From Tubiluchus corallicola (lineage: Eukaryota > Priapulida > Priapulimorpha > Priapulimorphida > Tubiluchidae), in assembly GCA_030141605.1 (NCBI GenBank), contig JAQGDQ010000344.1, positions 64,001-128,000 of the forward strand: a DNA stretch of 64,000 nt. Direction: 5' to 3'. Each line of letters begins with the position of its first letter. Position 1 is the stretch's first letter. A model generated the notes under the pieces. It was not told the DNA's origin. It searched no databases and worked only from the letters and a program-made list of their open reading frames with translations. Shown here piece after piece: positions 37,401-48,974 of this stretch. The position numbers and the translations under genes are program-made.

Positions 37401-40400
37401 TGTAGTGAAGCCACAAAGCATTTTCCCATTTAAGCAATAACATTTTATTTATTTTTTATTCTTTTACAGTACAATTATGTCTTGCTTTTTATAGAAATGA
37501 ACGATATTGTGAGAGGTAGTACCCACTGGCCCATCATATATGGAATAGGTAAGCAAGTACATCTAAGCATGCCTTATTAATTATGATATTGAGTGGAAAG
37601 CTCTTAGGCTGTATTAATAAAGCACCAATTTGTAATGCTTTTTCTTTGTTAATAGACGTCATGACGTATGCCTTAAAATGCTACACTACTGTTACTGTTT
37701 ACAGCGCCGGTGCTGCCATCTACTAAAATATGCTTGTGTTAGTAATGAGGATTTACTAATTTGCAGAATCAAGCCACTGCCCGAACCCTTCATTTTAGAA
37801 TCGAGTCGACTCGGATGAAACGTAGAAATAACAAATTACTCACTCAACCAAGCTGAGTCAAACTAGACGCAGTGCCGAATTGTTCTGCTTCGAAATCATA
37901 TTGAAAAATTATGCTTGATTTAGGAGGGGAGTTTTACCGTTTGGTAACAGCCCTGTAATTAAGACTGTTACTGCCACACTATAAATATACACATGGATTA
38001 TTAATACAGCAAGCATTATAAAACTAGAAAAACTACCAAGTTTTTGACTGAGTGCTTTGCATGATGATCTATACAGAGCAAACAATAATATAACACAAAT
38101 TTAAAAGGCAGAACGTTGAGCGTAGCTACTTAATATGGTTGTACTGTATGCAGGGTTTTTTCAACCTCAAACTTGCAGCGCTGCGCATGTTGTTGCATCT
38201 ACTTTAGGTTATCTCTGTCTCAAGAAATTTGAGGTACTTTGAAGTTTAATTTTGAAGTTTCTTTTTGTCGCACATTGAGTAAGATTTGCAGTACAGATTC
38301 ATTGAACAGAGAGAAGTGTGCTTTGTATCTGCTAACTGAATAGACAAAAGTTTTTGAAAGAAATGTTTGGGCTTAATTGATATTCTTGTAGAGTATTAAA
38401 TTTTGTTTTCGATAGTTTAAACCGGATGTAAGTTTAAAAGTTTTTGCTTGAGTTCTCACCTTTTGATTCCCTTTATAAATCTTTGTGGCTACAGCTATCT
38501 TTGTAAAGAGTAAAATTTGTAGATCTTTAGTGAGCCAAATCAAAGAAGATTGCTTGCAAAACTAACAATTTACTTGACCAGGTATAGATGTGAAGACTGG
38601 AGAAATTTTTCCTGCTACATTCCCCGACCGTGGTCCAGACATGGCGTTGAGGTCAGCACGGCATTTTACCGGCAGTCATCAGGTATTAAGTGCAACATAC
38701 TCAATTTGCAATTGGACAAATTCATCATTGTCGTGAAATTCATTTCGCACGTAGTTTAGTGCATATTCATATTAGTTTGCTATGCAAAATATTCAAAGTG
38801 CCGTGAAAGAAATTCTATTTTTTTGTTTGATTGCTGTCACGTAATTAGTAATTTCACATTTCTCTTAAATGGTATGTAATTTGGTGCACGTCATCACGGA
38901 TATTAGCGAAACTAAATTTTCGTTTCGGTTTGCCGATAATTATAATTGCACTATCGCTTAAGTTTCGGTTTTGACGAAATTTATTAAATTTCCATTGAAT
39001 TTTTCCGATGTTTTACTAGTATTTATCTTATTTACCTTTTCTTTTCTCCTAGATGTCAAAAAACGCTGAAAAATCTTGGCTAAATTAGTTCGAACACAGG
39101 GAACATTTTGTTTACATAACAGTTTGTCATGTGTTTTTACCGACAGTGAGGCGTATCTTCACTGCTGACAACTGTGAAGTTTTAGGTCACCAGGTCCACT
39201 CAACCAAAATATCACATCACATTTAAATTTACTTCAGCAATTTTATAATTTACTTAATTTTATAATTTATGAAATATAGGCAGCAAAATATCTATAAAAT
39301 AAAATTTGTTAGTTTTTAATGAAGCATTATGTTCTTTAAACATTAATCATTAAGGATACTTAAATCCTAAGGCATTATAACACATTTTGTAAGGTAAGCC
39401 ACTCCATCAACTTGAGGTTCTACATTATAAAACTTCCTTGTCCTTTTTGTATTACAATTTTCTATCAGGAATTTTACATCACAGCAAGTAAAAGCAGACA
39501 AACAATAAACAAAATATTTTACTTATTTTAGAATTTTTTTTTCAGTTTTAATAGCAGTTGGTGTTGCAAAATTGTTTCAGTTCAGTTTCGTTTCAATATC
39601 GGTTTCGTGTTTGTAAATTCAGTTTCGGTAACATCCCTGCACGTGGTGCAATTACATGCTGGTACTATCACCACTATAAACAGCTTTTGACTGTAGTCAT
39701 GTAGAGGAGTTTATGCTGTCATATTTTTTTTTGCTGACTAAGTCTGAAATCACATCATATTATTATCTTTTGCTTCTTTTTAGATGTTAGAGATTTATGA
39801 CTGCGCCGTCGGCTTATTAAAAATCGGTCCGTTTACTTACGACCCAATGCGTGGAGTAGATTTGTGGTTATCACAGGGCGATGATTTTATACGTCAGGTT
39901 CGTTACTGTTTCGTCGCACTCATTTTCTACTTGGTAAAAGCTACACTGGATGTCGTGCACATAGCTAATCAAATATTTCATATTAATGAACCTCGTCTTA
40001 CTACCAACCCCCGCTGTAGTGCCATATCTAGTGGTGTCCCAAACTTGGCGATACAGGCAAGGTTTGACTATAATTAGTACATAATTTACTGATCAATTTC
40101 TTTTCTACTGGTCTGTTTATTCATTACCTATTTGGCTTCTGTTAAATACATAATTAGTGCCTAATGTTCTATACTGTATGTTCTGCCAGTATAAACTGGT
40201 TGTGTGTTTGCGAAAATTTACCACTGACGATGACAGCAGTAGCCCTGTCAAAAAGTTTGACATCATTTTTTAACTATGTAAATTAACAGTTTTAATAAAG
40301 TTGTCATGTTTTAATTAGAAATTTTATTTTTTGTTGCAGCACTTATCTACATCACCGGAGGTAGAACCTCCACACTTCGCACATCAAGTTCGTGCGGCTC

Positions 40401-40507
40401 TCAAGCATATCCAGCAACATCCCTACCCAGATGTAACCATCTTTCCCGATAGCAAGTCTCATTTGTATCAAAAGGATGAAACGGGACAATGGATACGGAT
40501 CCGGTAA
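28466..40507 (+). CDS. NTAN1: Protein N-terminal asparagine amidohydrolase, ten coding exons
   Basis: Exons at 28466-28549 (ATG), 29953-30055, 30373-30438, 32420-32528, 33107-33180, 35637-35690, 37495-37548, 38582-38692 (read as ending at 38682 from the CAG|GTATT donor), 39784-39897 and 40340-40507 (TAA). With 38682 as the end of exon 8, all phases agree and the product is 308 residues; human NTAN1 has 310. The start MPLVVEG matches the family. The signature block ISVLGTDDATTCQIAILRH holds the expected nucleophilic cysteine at about residue 76. HCDGCG, LHLIGGFLDGRG, WPIIYGI, KTGEIFP and GPFTYDP..VDLWL also match. The enzyme deamidates N-terminal Asn to Asp, the first step of the Asn branch of the Arg/N-degron pathway. 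Introns hold several hAT-like elements and other repeats. Confidence 0.95.
28900..29516. mobile_element. hAT-like element in NTAN1 intron 1
   Basis: Starts TAGGCGTGTAACCATACGTC and ends ..GTGTATCGTTACAGGCT. An 8-bp target duplication is visible: GTGTGGAC (28892-28899) against GTATGGAC (29517-29524), 7 of 8 equal. 617 bases, no transposase. Confidence 0.75.
30992..31646. mobile_element. Inverted-repeat element with satellite-like ends
   Basis: CTATAGGTTTTACA at the left and TGTAAAACCTATAG at the right are perfect inverts. Both ends are built from repeated AAGTCAAATGTAGACA / TGTCTACATTTGACTT units alternating with shorter forms, about 140-200 bases per side. AT-rich centre without coding capacity. 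Confidence 0.8.
33644..33740 (+). repeat. Repeat O, copy 1
   Basis: CACGAGGCACTTCTTGCAGTTTTATTACTAAATCC and TTGAAATAAGCCTAAC..GGTTTGGCCTTTCCTT recur at 42984-43080. Confidence 0.6.
33966..34339 (+). mobile_element. Family A element, full copy in NTAN1
   Basis: Ends AATAAGCCTTTTCGCAG and AACTGTGAAAAGGCTTATT. 374 bases with GCTGTAGGTCAAAAGTTAAG and CTAGCTAGCTGTTAAAACTG inside. Confidence 0.85.
34627..35399. mobile_element. Family I element, copy 1
   Basis: Begins CAGGATGTTTCAGAAATGG and ends GTTTCGGTAACATTCCTG, inverted. Interior blocks ATTAAATTTC and GTATTTATCC..TTTACCTTTTCTTTTC recur at 38895-39639. Confidence 0.75.
35400..35560. repeat. Family H fragment
   Basis: GTTCAGACTAGAGGAGCAAAAC, then AACTCGCAGCAACTGTTGGAGAGTT, shared with 48239-48505. 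Directly abuts the family I copy. Confidence 0.55.
35744..36249. mobile_element. hAT-like family J element, copy 1
   Basis: CAGTGGCGGCTCATAGC at the left and GAGCTGCCACTG at the right. Flanks CATCCGGT and CTTCTGGT agree at 6 of 8 bases, as an aged hAT target duplication would. CAGTGGCGG ends are typical of hAT. Confidence 0.7.
36485..36721 (+). pseudogene. LINE C-terminal remnant
   Basis: Reads VTAWYGAAKQRYRNALDFIV..FHRGDKFLETLPSGHRCRSL. The WYG..KQR..L and LPSGxRxRS pattern is common at the end of LINE polyproteins. It is cut off by the family G copy that follows. Confidence 0.65.
36713..37038. repeat. Family G copy (one end)
   Basis: TTAAATAAAACCGGACCCAATCTTGAACTGTAGGTC matches the reverse of the right end at 2133, and TTTCGCCATTCGCTAGTTAG matches the interior near 1945 reversed. 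Confidence 0.65.
38895..39639. mobile_element. Family I element, copy 2, hAT-like
   Basis: Begins CACGGATATTAGCGAAACT and ends AGTTTCGGTAACATCCCTG. Flanks CACGTCAT (38887-38894) and CACGTGGT (39640-39647) agree at 6 of 8. It lies in the NTAN1 intron before exon 9. Confidence 0.75.
40105..40312. repeat. Repeat N, copy 2
   Basis: Shares TTCATTACCTATTTGGCTTCTGTTAAATACATAATT and the TTTTTTAACTATGTAAATTAACAGTTTTAATAAAG end with 13838-14045. Lies in NTAN1 intron 9, ending 28 bases before the last exon. Confidence 0.65.
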
Positions 40508-41008
40508 AACGGTTGTTAGGTTATTCTGTGGTGCTGAAGCACATCTCTACTTTCTCTTGTTGTGAAAAAATGTAATTTATTGACTGTATTTTAAATTGTG
40601 TCCTTTCTTTAGCATTGCCGTGGATTCTTGTAGGAGTCTTAAAGGAACAAAAACGTTGTACAGAATCTAAAATCATACACTTGTTGGTTAATAAGAAAGT
40701 TTGATTGAATTTACATCAATCTCAAAGACTTGATGATAACAACAAAAGCAAAAAAGAATGGTTGTTCAGATACGTGGATAAACTTTCTTTTATCAATAGG
40801 TCCCCTTTATTTGTAGCTTTGGTCACTACAGTGTTGAAATTATTAAAATCACCCTTGCGGCCAGAGCCACAGATATGGTCATGAATGCTGAATTGAGCGA
40901 GACTTTAATTTCTTGCCAGTTCTAGACGAAGTGCCCAGTTATGTGAACATCTGAATATTTCATCTTGAACTTTCAAGAAGCTGAAAAATTCTCCTCAATC
41001 TAGTATTC

Positions 41009-41188
41009 TTTGATCATATTTGTACCTGTAGTCACAAAGCTGGTTTTAATAATTTCAGCATTGCGACTAGAGCTACTAATAACTGGGACCTTCTAATAAA
41101 AGAAATTTTATCCGTTAACAAGCATGCTGTTAATGTGCAAAGTAGTTCTCTTAACTTTGTTCTTAAAAGCAATATGTTTCAGCTGTAA
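41009..41188 (+). pseudogene. LINE 3'-end remnant
   Basis: In-frame stretch FDHICTCSHKAGFNNFSIAT, then RATNNWDLLIKEILSVN, ending in TAA. It resembles the R..N.WN.LP..V..A conserved end of CR1/Jockey-type polyproteins. Confidence 0.5.
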
Positions 41189-41430
41189 TCACAAGTGCAT
41201 AATAGACCGAAAAGAATCAGGAGTTGATTCATTATTGGATGTAAAACACTAGCATATTTCAGCTTAATATGACAAAAAGCACCGCCTAGTGTAATTTTTT
41301 TGTTGAGCAATGACCACACGTCCGGTGTGGTAACAATGGCCACACATGTCCGATGGTAACAAAAATAGTGATAATTATGAATGACGAATATTTAATAATT
41401 GTAAGATAGACAGTTTACTGAAATGCATGC

Positions 41431-41475
41431 ATCTGGTTAGTAAGTGGATGGGTGACTGCCAGCAAACTGCTTACC
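41431..41475 (+). repeat. 5S-rRNA-like fragment
   Basis: CTGGTTAGTAAGTGGATGGGTGACTGCCAG resembles the 3' part of 5S rRNA (CCGGTTAGTACTTGGATGGGTGACCGCCTGG). A possible SINE3 remnant. Confidence 0.5.
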
Positions 41476-42665
41476 CATACTGCCTATGGAATTATGTATA
41501 TATTCCTGAACACATTTAACACATCTCTGGCAGTTCAGTGTCTTGGAGGATCATCCTCAGTAAACGGATGGGTTCCGGTTCCACTGCAATCAGTTTTATA
41601 GAATAGGCCAGGCCACTGAAAGCTGGACTCAGGAGTGCCGAACTGTATAAAACAGAAACTACTCTGTGTTGTGCGTGTTTTATCATAATTATCTTAGTTT
41701 GCTATTTTGTCTGCAAAGGATAACATTATGCAAACTGGCCAATCAGATAACAGGTCCACTGCTCAATTAGTGTGTTATTAATGGTGATTTTTCTTTGCTC
41801 AAGATTCTTTCAGGGTTCTAGGTTCTAATCCTGCTTGCTGCCGTTTTTCCGTAGAATTAGGATTTCATTCTTTTTTTTTGAGAATAAAACTTTTTCTGTT
41901 TAGAAGGTACACAGGTACATTGTGACACTGCTTTATATTAACATGTTACAGGAAGTTTGCTTATGTAAAATGTGAGCAAATTTTTGTTTTTTTACTGATA
42001 TTTTAACATTCCGTGTTAATGAGTTACTGTTAAACCTGGGAAAGTATTTCCCACAAAGTGAATTTCTCTGAACGTTTTATGCAGTTTTAGCTTGACTCTG
42101 AAATACAAAAGGGTTTATTAATATTTATTATAAAAATTATTTAATAATATTGCTCTCAAGTGCCTATTCGGCAAATACATGGATTGAATTCTACCTCAAA
42201 TTGTTGTTTTAACCCAGGGGTGTTAATCAGTGGAAAACTTTTATATTTTATCAGATGTTAAACATGTATAGATTCCCGGGAAGTTCAATTACGGTTTCCT
42301 GTTTCCATTTCTTTTTAATTATTGGGGAGTGAAGTGTTTGCTAATGTATATAAAACGCTGCTGTTATTAACCGTATACCTCACATATCTGCTAATGGTTT
42401 ATCGTGCTGAATTGCTGGTGCAGTGTTAAACGAGCATTTGTTGAACATATCAATTTGTATTTTATCTGAATTGTGAATACTTTATGTTGAGTAATGTTAG
42501 CAGTGTTAACAGTTTGTAAAATATCTCTGTAGTATAATTTCCCAACGTACCAGTTTGGAAACTTACCTGCAAAGATCGTATCTACAGATTTTGAAGAAAT
42601 TGCTAGTCTGTACAACTTGTGCTAATTAAGCAATGTTGAATTTGAATATAATAGTCAAACTTCTT

Positions 42666-42975
42666 TATCTCCTTCAGGACTGCACCACTCAAAATAGGTC
42701 TTATAAGACTTTTTCTGCTGCTGTATAAGCACAGAAATAGCTAAATGATTACAAATTAGGTACTTTTCTATTCAGGAGAATGTCGGTTATCCAATCATGC
42801 TGTTTGAATAAACATTTATAAGTGATTTAATTGGATAAAATTAAGAAACGCACGCTCTTCTCAGGCACTCCAACTTAGCCTGAGTAGCTTAGTCTGGTGT
42901 ACACTTGCATGAACGTACACACTATTTTATTGATCGCCTGTTTACTACAGCCCAAGAGAACTGTCAGCTGAGCAA
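42666..42975. repeat. Family D copy, truncated
   Basis: CTCCTTCAGGACTGCACCACTCAAAATAGGTCTTATAAG at the left, then the shared interior to about 42975. The right end is lost. It follows a short pogo-like end (AGTCAAACTTC) at about 42653. Confidence 0.7.
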
Positions 42976-42983
42976 AGTTTATC

Positions 42984-43080
42984 ACGAGGCACTTATCACA
43001 CTTTTATTACTAAATCCTTTTAACATTTTATGCAAATATTGAAATAAGCCTAACTTCCCAGAAAGCTTGGCCTTTCCTTC
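42984..43080 (+). repeat. Repeat O, copy 2
   Basis: Same landmarks as 33644-33740, directly after the broken end of the family D copy. Confidence 0.6.
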
Positions 43081-43838
43081 AAACTAATGTCTCTCAATGC
43101 CCTACCCCCTACTGGTATAGGTTAGTGGAGGATGTCCCTTGTTAATCAACCAATAAGGCATTAACGAATAGTAAATAAATTGTAAATAAGATAGAGATAT
43201 TAAATGAGATTATGTTGTCTACAGCTGGTTTAAGTGAACACAGACCACCTGCAGCCAGGGTCGGATTATCCTATAGACTGGAGCTTAGGGCCTTTGAGGC
43301 ACTCTATTAAAATGACTTCCAAAAAATCTGTTTTTCACTACTGTTGTGTTGTAATATGTGCTAATTTGGTTTGCAATAAATAGTAAAATTGTGGTATTCC
43401 TTCAAGAATATTTTATTGACAAACAAAAGATAGCTGTTGTAGTTTATTTAAAGAATTTGCAATAAATTTACTTCAAGCTCAGTAAATGTCGATAAAATAT
43501 AAATATCGTGAGTAAAAATATTCAAGAGGGTGGGAGCGAATGAGGTAACCTCGTCTGAGAGGCCCCAATAATTTCATTAGCCTAGGGGGCCCCAAAAGGT
43601 CATAATCTGGTCCTGCAGTATCTCTACCGAAAATTATGGTATAAGGATGATGTCAAAATGTAAGATGAAGTATATGTCAGTTTGTAGTAATAACTCTGTC
43701 ACAAACTTGATAATTAATACATTATTTATATCACTTGGTGTTTATCGTAATTCCGTGACACTGGGCGTTTTTGTATTCAACAGTTGGCAGTGTTATATTG
43801 AAATAAATATGTTGCAGTGATTTCACTTGCGTCAATAA

Positions 43839-43844
43839 TTTATT
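43839..43844 (-). terminator. Candidate poly(A) signal of C22orf23
   Basis: AATAAA on the minus strand about 175 bases past the stop at 44018. It is the first clear hexamer I see in that direction. Confidence 0.4.
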
Positions 43845-44017
43845 TAACAGTATGCAGTCACTGAGCACAATGTATAATTATTATATTACCAATAAATATT
43901 TAAACTGAGCTAAATTATCACCACTTGTTTTTATCAATCTCTCATGTTTAACACGTGCGAAAGACCTTAGTGTTCAAAGTGCACAATCAATGATCCAATG
44001 CTGCCTCAATGACTTTC

Positions 44018-47000
44018 CTAAGTCACCTGTTTTGACGGTGACCGTAATTCCTTTTCCCTACGTTCTTTGTCGATTTTCTCCATTTCAGCAACTTTCTGTG
44101 AGATTTCGGTATTGATTAGCGCCCGATATTTTTTTCCTAAGCCAAGATTTTCCATCTCCGTCAAAAAGGAGCGCCTTTCGTTCACCTCCTCTATAACTGA
44201 AATGTGTCAACAACACGAGTCAGTAGTAGTGTTGAGCGTCAACATTTTTAACTTTACACACCTCTTCTGTTTTTAATAGTCCTGCATACATTTAGGTAAA
44301 GAATTTCTCAATTGATTTTTTTTATTGCGTATACACTGGTAAAGCGAACTCACAAAAAAACGAACTTTCAGCATTTATTTAACTATTATAATAGCTTTGG
44401 ATACAGTGTACTTGGCTACTGCGTATTGTGGACATTTTGTCAGGCCAAACTGTTTGTATTTATTGAGTGCATTACCTTTGCCAGTCGTTTCTAAATGAAC
44501 TTACAGTTGAATTTAACCCGTCATTCCTGGTGCTGTGGTAGACAGAATGCGGAGTTGTTAACATGTCATATTGAAAGGTCTAGCAGTAATTCAAACAGTT
44601 TATTCCCTCGCTACTGTAAAGTACATAAATGGCGATACATCTTATGCAGTTAAATCTACAACACCTACACCTTGAACATTAAAGTTGAAATACTCACGTT
44701 CGTCAAACCTGTCTACGTCTGGCTGCTTCACCGGTTGTGGTCGAACTCGTTCGCATTCTGGAAGCTCTTCTTGACCGTAGGCCATCACATTTTGTAACTT
44801 TGTCTTCTCCTTTTCAAGACACACTGCTGCATGCAATACAACAACAGAATGATATACATATAACTCTTTATTTAAAGGAAAACAGGTTGACTTCTCACAT
44901 CTCACCCATTTTGAATATGGTAAAAAGTATGCATTTTAATACCTATAACAATACCAAAACATTTCTGGTAATTAAATAATTGATTAGTGGTTGAAAACTT
45001 AATAAGACGGTAAGCGAGCCAATGACATCACAGCTGAGCAAAATTTTAACAGCACAAAGATTCCATGAGTGTGTTGCATGTGTGAAAGCGAAACTTGAGG
45101 TACAATGCTACTGCAGAACATTCATCGTGGTATACAAAAACTCTGCAAATTTAAATTTTAAGTTTACCATCGTGCTTACGAAAGTGTGTACTACGTCACA
45201 ACCCAGAAGTCTGAGCGGTCAGCACATTTTTTGTGTGACATGTTTCTGAGACGAAGGCGCTTGTACTCGTCTAACTAGCGAATGGCGAAATGCATGTAGC
45301 AGTGAAGAACCATGCCATCACTGGCCCCAATTAAGGTTTTCCTTTATGCCAGCATTGCTAGAATGAGCCGTAAAAAAGTCAGAACTGACCCATAATGTCA
45401 TTGTTTACTGGGTAGCCACAAATGCAAAATTACCATTCTGTGGTACCTAATAATTCTTTCAAGTAAGTCATTTTTGAAAAAAATAGTGTGTTCCATTTCA
45501 GTATTTTACAAGATATATTGTTTTGAGCTAAAGCTTAAGATTAGGAATGGTTTTCCTTTAAATTTAACAGACAACTGAAGCCACAAGTTTTTTATCACAG
45601 TTTCTAAATAACAAATTATACCTAATTTAGTTACTATTATTACTCTGTTTTATGCAAAATAGCAGGTGCCAGGCAGGGCAATAAAAAGTACCATTTTTAA
45701 AGACTTTGATTCGACCCGGCTGCATCATCGAAGCGACAACCTTCGAGATGGAAAGATGTTGGGTTCTCTTGAGTTTTTCATTTATTTTAAAGTCTTTTAA
45801 TCGAGAAAGGTGGAGGAGAGCCAGACTGGTGCTTAAATTTTGCCCCAAAAACTGAATCTTTGCTCCAGATCCAAAACAAATGTGAAATAGCTAGTACTGC
45901 ATCTTTCTATTAGATTGTATTGTTTAGCTGAATGGAAACCAAGAACAGATGATCAAAATATGCATACAATTACTAACAAATTTACATGATGATATTTGCA
46001 ATGAGATGATTAACCATATCAGTTACATTAGCACAACAATAGTTTTTGGTGTACTACACACTTACAGTAAACGGCCTAGCTAGGTTTTGGTAAGATAAAA
46101 TTAGTACATGATACGATAAATGTATTTGACCGAAACTACATCATGAAATAAGTGATATAACAATATATCATACACAGTTACGTGGGCCTTAGGACATCAA
46201 TTCTCAATAAGGAGCCGCCGGGACAGAGATTGGAACACAAGTTAAACGGACTTCAGAAAAAAGGCTATAATGTGTGCTTGGTGTACAAACCAAAATCATC
46301 CATAAGTTGGCACAGCTAAAACTGTGTCAAATGTCAATTTTTGTTTTTTGTAAAAACAAATGCTAAATATATTGAACTTTAATATTCTAGCACCAAATTG
46401 TCAAGAAAATGTTTAAAAAATAATAAAAAACTAATTTTGAAATCCTGCAGTCATTTTTCTTTGTACTACATTTGAGAAAAACTTGTATTTTTTTCAAACT
46501 CCTGTAGTAGCTCATGGAAGCCGTCATTTTGCTTCGGGTTTTTTCTGTTCCCAAGCCCAGATCTTTGACAGAAAGAGCCATCTACTGGATTTAAACAACA
46601 TCAATACCTTTTTGCAGAGTCCGTAGCAACCGACATTTGTGCGGTTGCTAAGTGCTTTGTAAAAAAAAGCAATGGCTGACTTTAATAGTGATTTTCTCAC
46701 AGTTGTGTTTTTCAGTGTGTAGCCTGCACCTCAAATTCAGCGTTGGTTATCTCAGCTTAGAAATAACATAGAGAGATGAGCTTAGCATCAAAGTGATCCC
46801 CATGAAATGGAGATTCAGGATATGTTACTAACTAGAAAAGCTTAATTGCCAACTTATGGACGGTATGCAGGCACACGTATAAAGATTAGATTCTAACAGA
46901 CTTGGCATCTATTACTGAGAATATCAATAAAACACAGATTACAGATGGACAACATGTAGATGAATTCATTCATGTGTCTGTCTATAATCTGTGTTTTATT

Positions 47001-48974
47001 GATAGATTAGAAATAGAACAGATAGTGCATTTAATGGGCAGTTAGGCAGAACATTAGTAATGCTATCTACAGGCTTATTCAGAAAAGGTTGTATGTTCAT
47101 TAATAAACCCGTTTTTCCTGGGGCAGTTGCAAACAACCTGGGTAGCACTGCTCAAGATACGCCATACTGGCACATTTCTAGACAGTTCGTGTTACCGATT
47201 AGATTATATGGATTATGCTTCTGGTCAAAAAGTTCACCTCTGGGAAATTTTACAGATAAGAGAAAAATAGGTAAATCAGAAGTCATATTGCACGATTCTA
47301 TTATTCCAACATGTACAGAGATGCCAAGAAAGGAAAAATTACACTTTGACAGCAAGTTAATTTAGTATTGGCTAACTGACAATGGTGTTTGACAACTTAA
47401 AAAGCCATTAGCAGGTAGCAGCACCAGCTATAATAATAATTATTGTCATTGATAACTCACTATTCGTATCAGGCACAAACTTTTCTCGTGTGTAAGCTCC
47501 GGATTCCTCTATTTGAGCCCTTAGTCTGAGTCCAGGACGTGCAGGTGATTTAACAAGTTTTTTCGGTCGTGGTTCCTGCTTTACAGGTTTATCATCTCGC
47601 AAAATGCAATTGATTGGAAGGCTTTCACCACCTAGATGCAGAGGCAAAAAACAAATCTAAATTAACACTTTCTTTTTCCTCCTATGCAAAGGCAAAAAAC
47701 AAACTTAAATTAACTCTACATTATCACCTGTGCAGATACAAAAACACTTGAATTAATTTTTTTCCTAAAAGAAAGCAGTATAATTTGGGGCAAGGGAAAA
47801 AGAGGAGTGGTCACTGCATTGTTAGTGATCCTAGTAAGGCAACACTAGGCCTATTTAGCAAATAGAAGAGTGCCTGCCAAAAGAACCTTCAAATATTTTT
47901 CACCACCTCTTTATTAATAGACAAAGAAAAAGAGCAATGTACCTTTTACAGCTCTCCGCAGCTGCTGCTGCTGCATGTTGCTTAGTCTGGCTTCCTGCAT
48001 CATCACTGAAATATTGTAGAATTAAATGTTATTAATCAAATCAAGGGAAGCCAGTTACAAAAAAAGATGAGAAGTATATGTAAATGAATTATAATAAGTT
48101 CTGAAATAGTGACATGTGCCATACAAGCTCTTTCAAAGATTGAAACTAAAATTAAACCTACAGCTTATTAATAATAATGCTAGCATTATTAAAATTATGA
48201 AGTTCACATGTGTATTATGCTATCTAACGATGCGTAACGGCATGTTCAGACTAGTAAGTTTTCTATCATGAGTTTTCTCTCTGACAGGAAATATGGCAAG
48301 TGTGAATTGCTTTGAGAGTTACTGTCGGCAAGAGATTGCAAACTCTCCGACAGCTGCTGCGAGTTGATTTACTGTCTAGTATGAATGCCCGGGCGAGTTA
48401 CTCTCGACACTTCTTGCAGTGAATAAAGAGGTAAGTATCAGCTCACGCTTAATATCTGAGAGTAACTCGCAACAGCATGCTTTGCTTTCTAGTCTGAACA
48501 CGCTTGCGAATTACTTGGCGAAAAGTCTCGTTAGTCTTAAAGCAAAACCTGACCCAATCTTAAACTGTAGGTCAAAACAACCGCTTTCGCAAACGTGCAG
48601 CATGCTAATAGAATATTTTTGCCGTTGAAAATTATGTTAGTTTGTGATGTCATCAATAGTCGGGCTCACCTGCCTTTAATTAAGTTTTTAGTCCATTATT
48701 TAATTATCAGAAGTGCATTGCAGTATTAATTGTGTTAAAATGTACACTATTTATCGGACTTGAAAATGGGGTAGTATATGAAAAATCACCCTGTCTTCCT
48801 CTTCCTTCAACGTGTCGCAAGTTTTTCATGTTAACAATGTAATTAAGATATACCTTTCAACAGCTCTTGTGTTTCTTTGCTGTACATCACAGGTTTCGAA
48901 CTCCATATAGATTTTGTGTCACGTTGTTTTTCACTTGCATCAGTCTCTGAGGTTGCATTTGCTAACGATGCCAT
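44018..48974 (-). CDS. C22orf23: UPF0193 family protein (EVG1 / C22orf23 homologue), five coding exons
   Basis: Minus-strand exons at 48974-48854 (ATG), 48005-47943, 47631-47461, 44826-44698 and 44190-44018 (TAG), giving 218 residues; the human protein is of near-identical length. Matching blocks are YSKETQELLKVMMQEARLSN, QQQLRRAVKGGESLP, LRLRAQIEESGAYTREKFVP, LQNVMAYGQEELPE, DRFDE and the C-terminal helix LGKKYRALINTEISQKVAEM. No catalytic motif, signal peptide or membrane segment is visible. The sequence looks like a charged, helical, possibly filament- or microtubule-associated protein, but that is inference. The fourth exon could start at 44823 instead of 44826 (two nearby AGs), changing or dropping one residue. 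It converges on NTAN1 and diverges from KLHL8. Confidence 0.9.
45020..45569. repeat. Family G copy
   Basis: GTGTGTTGCATGTGTGAAAG, CGAATGGCGAAATGCATGTAGCAG and ATTCTTTCAAGTAAGTCATTTTTGAAAAA match the interior at 1700-2060. Ends ..TTCCTTTAAATTTAA. In C22orf23 intron 3. Confidence 0.65.
46271..46876 (+). mobile_element. Family F element, copy 3
   Basis: TGTGTGCTTGGTGTACAAACC to GGTATGCAGGCACACG, with GAAAGAGCCATCTACTGGATT and ATCTCAGCTTAGAAATAAC inside. Same orientation as copy 1. Confidence 0.75.
46922..47003. repeat. Compact hairpin
   Basis: TATCAATAAAACACAGATTA (46922 on) pairs perfectly with TAATCTGTGTTTTATTGATA (ending 47003). The pairing continues with few mismatches over about 33 bases per arm and leaves a loop of about 15. 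Confidence 0.85.
48239..48505. mobile_element. Family H inverted-repeat element
   Basis: CGGCATGTTCAGACTAGTAAG at the left and GCTTTCTAGTCTGAACACGC at the right are inverted. It contains CTCCGACAGCTGCTGCGAGTT and AGAGTAACTCGCAACAGC. No coding capacity. Confidence 0.7.
48538..48795. repeat. Family G copy (one end)
   Basis: TTAAAGCAAAACCTGACCCAATCTTAAACTGTAGGTC at the left, then TATTTAATTATCAGAAGTGC and GTAGTATATGAAAAATCA, shared with 36720-37035. Confidence 0.65.

Larger units (their letters stand above)
40508..44017. other. NTAN1-C22orf23 convergent intergenic region
   Basis: Holds the NTAN1 3' UTR (end unclear; one AATAAA near 41883), a LINE tail, a 5S-like piece, family D and repeat O fragments. 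No gene seen. Confidence 0.55.

Noticed and set aside
47060-47365. 101-residue plus-strand frame in C22orf23 intron
   Set aside because: No recognisable domain, no splice partners, antisense in an intron; could be repeat-derived.
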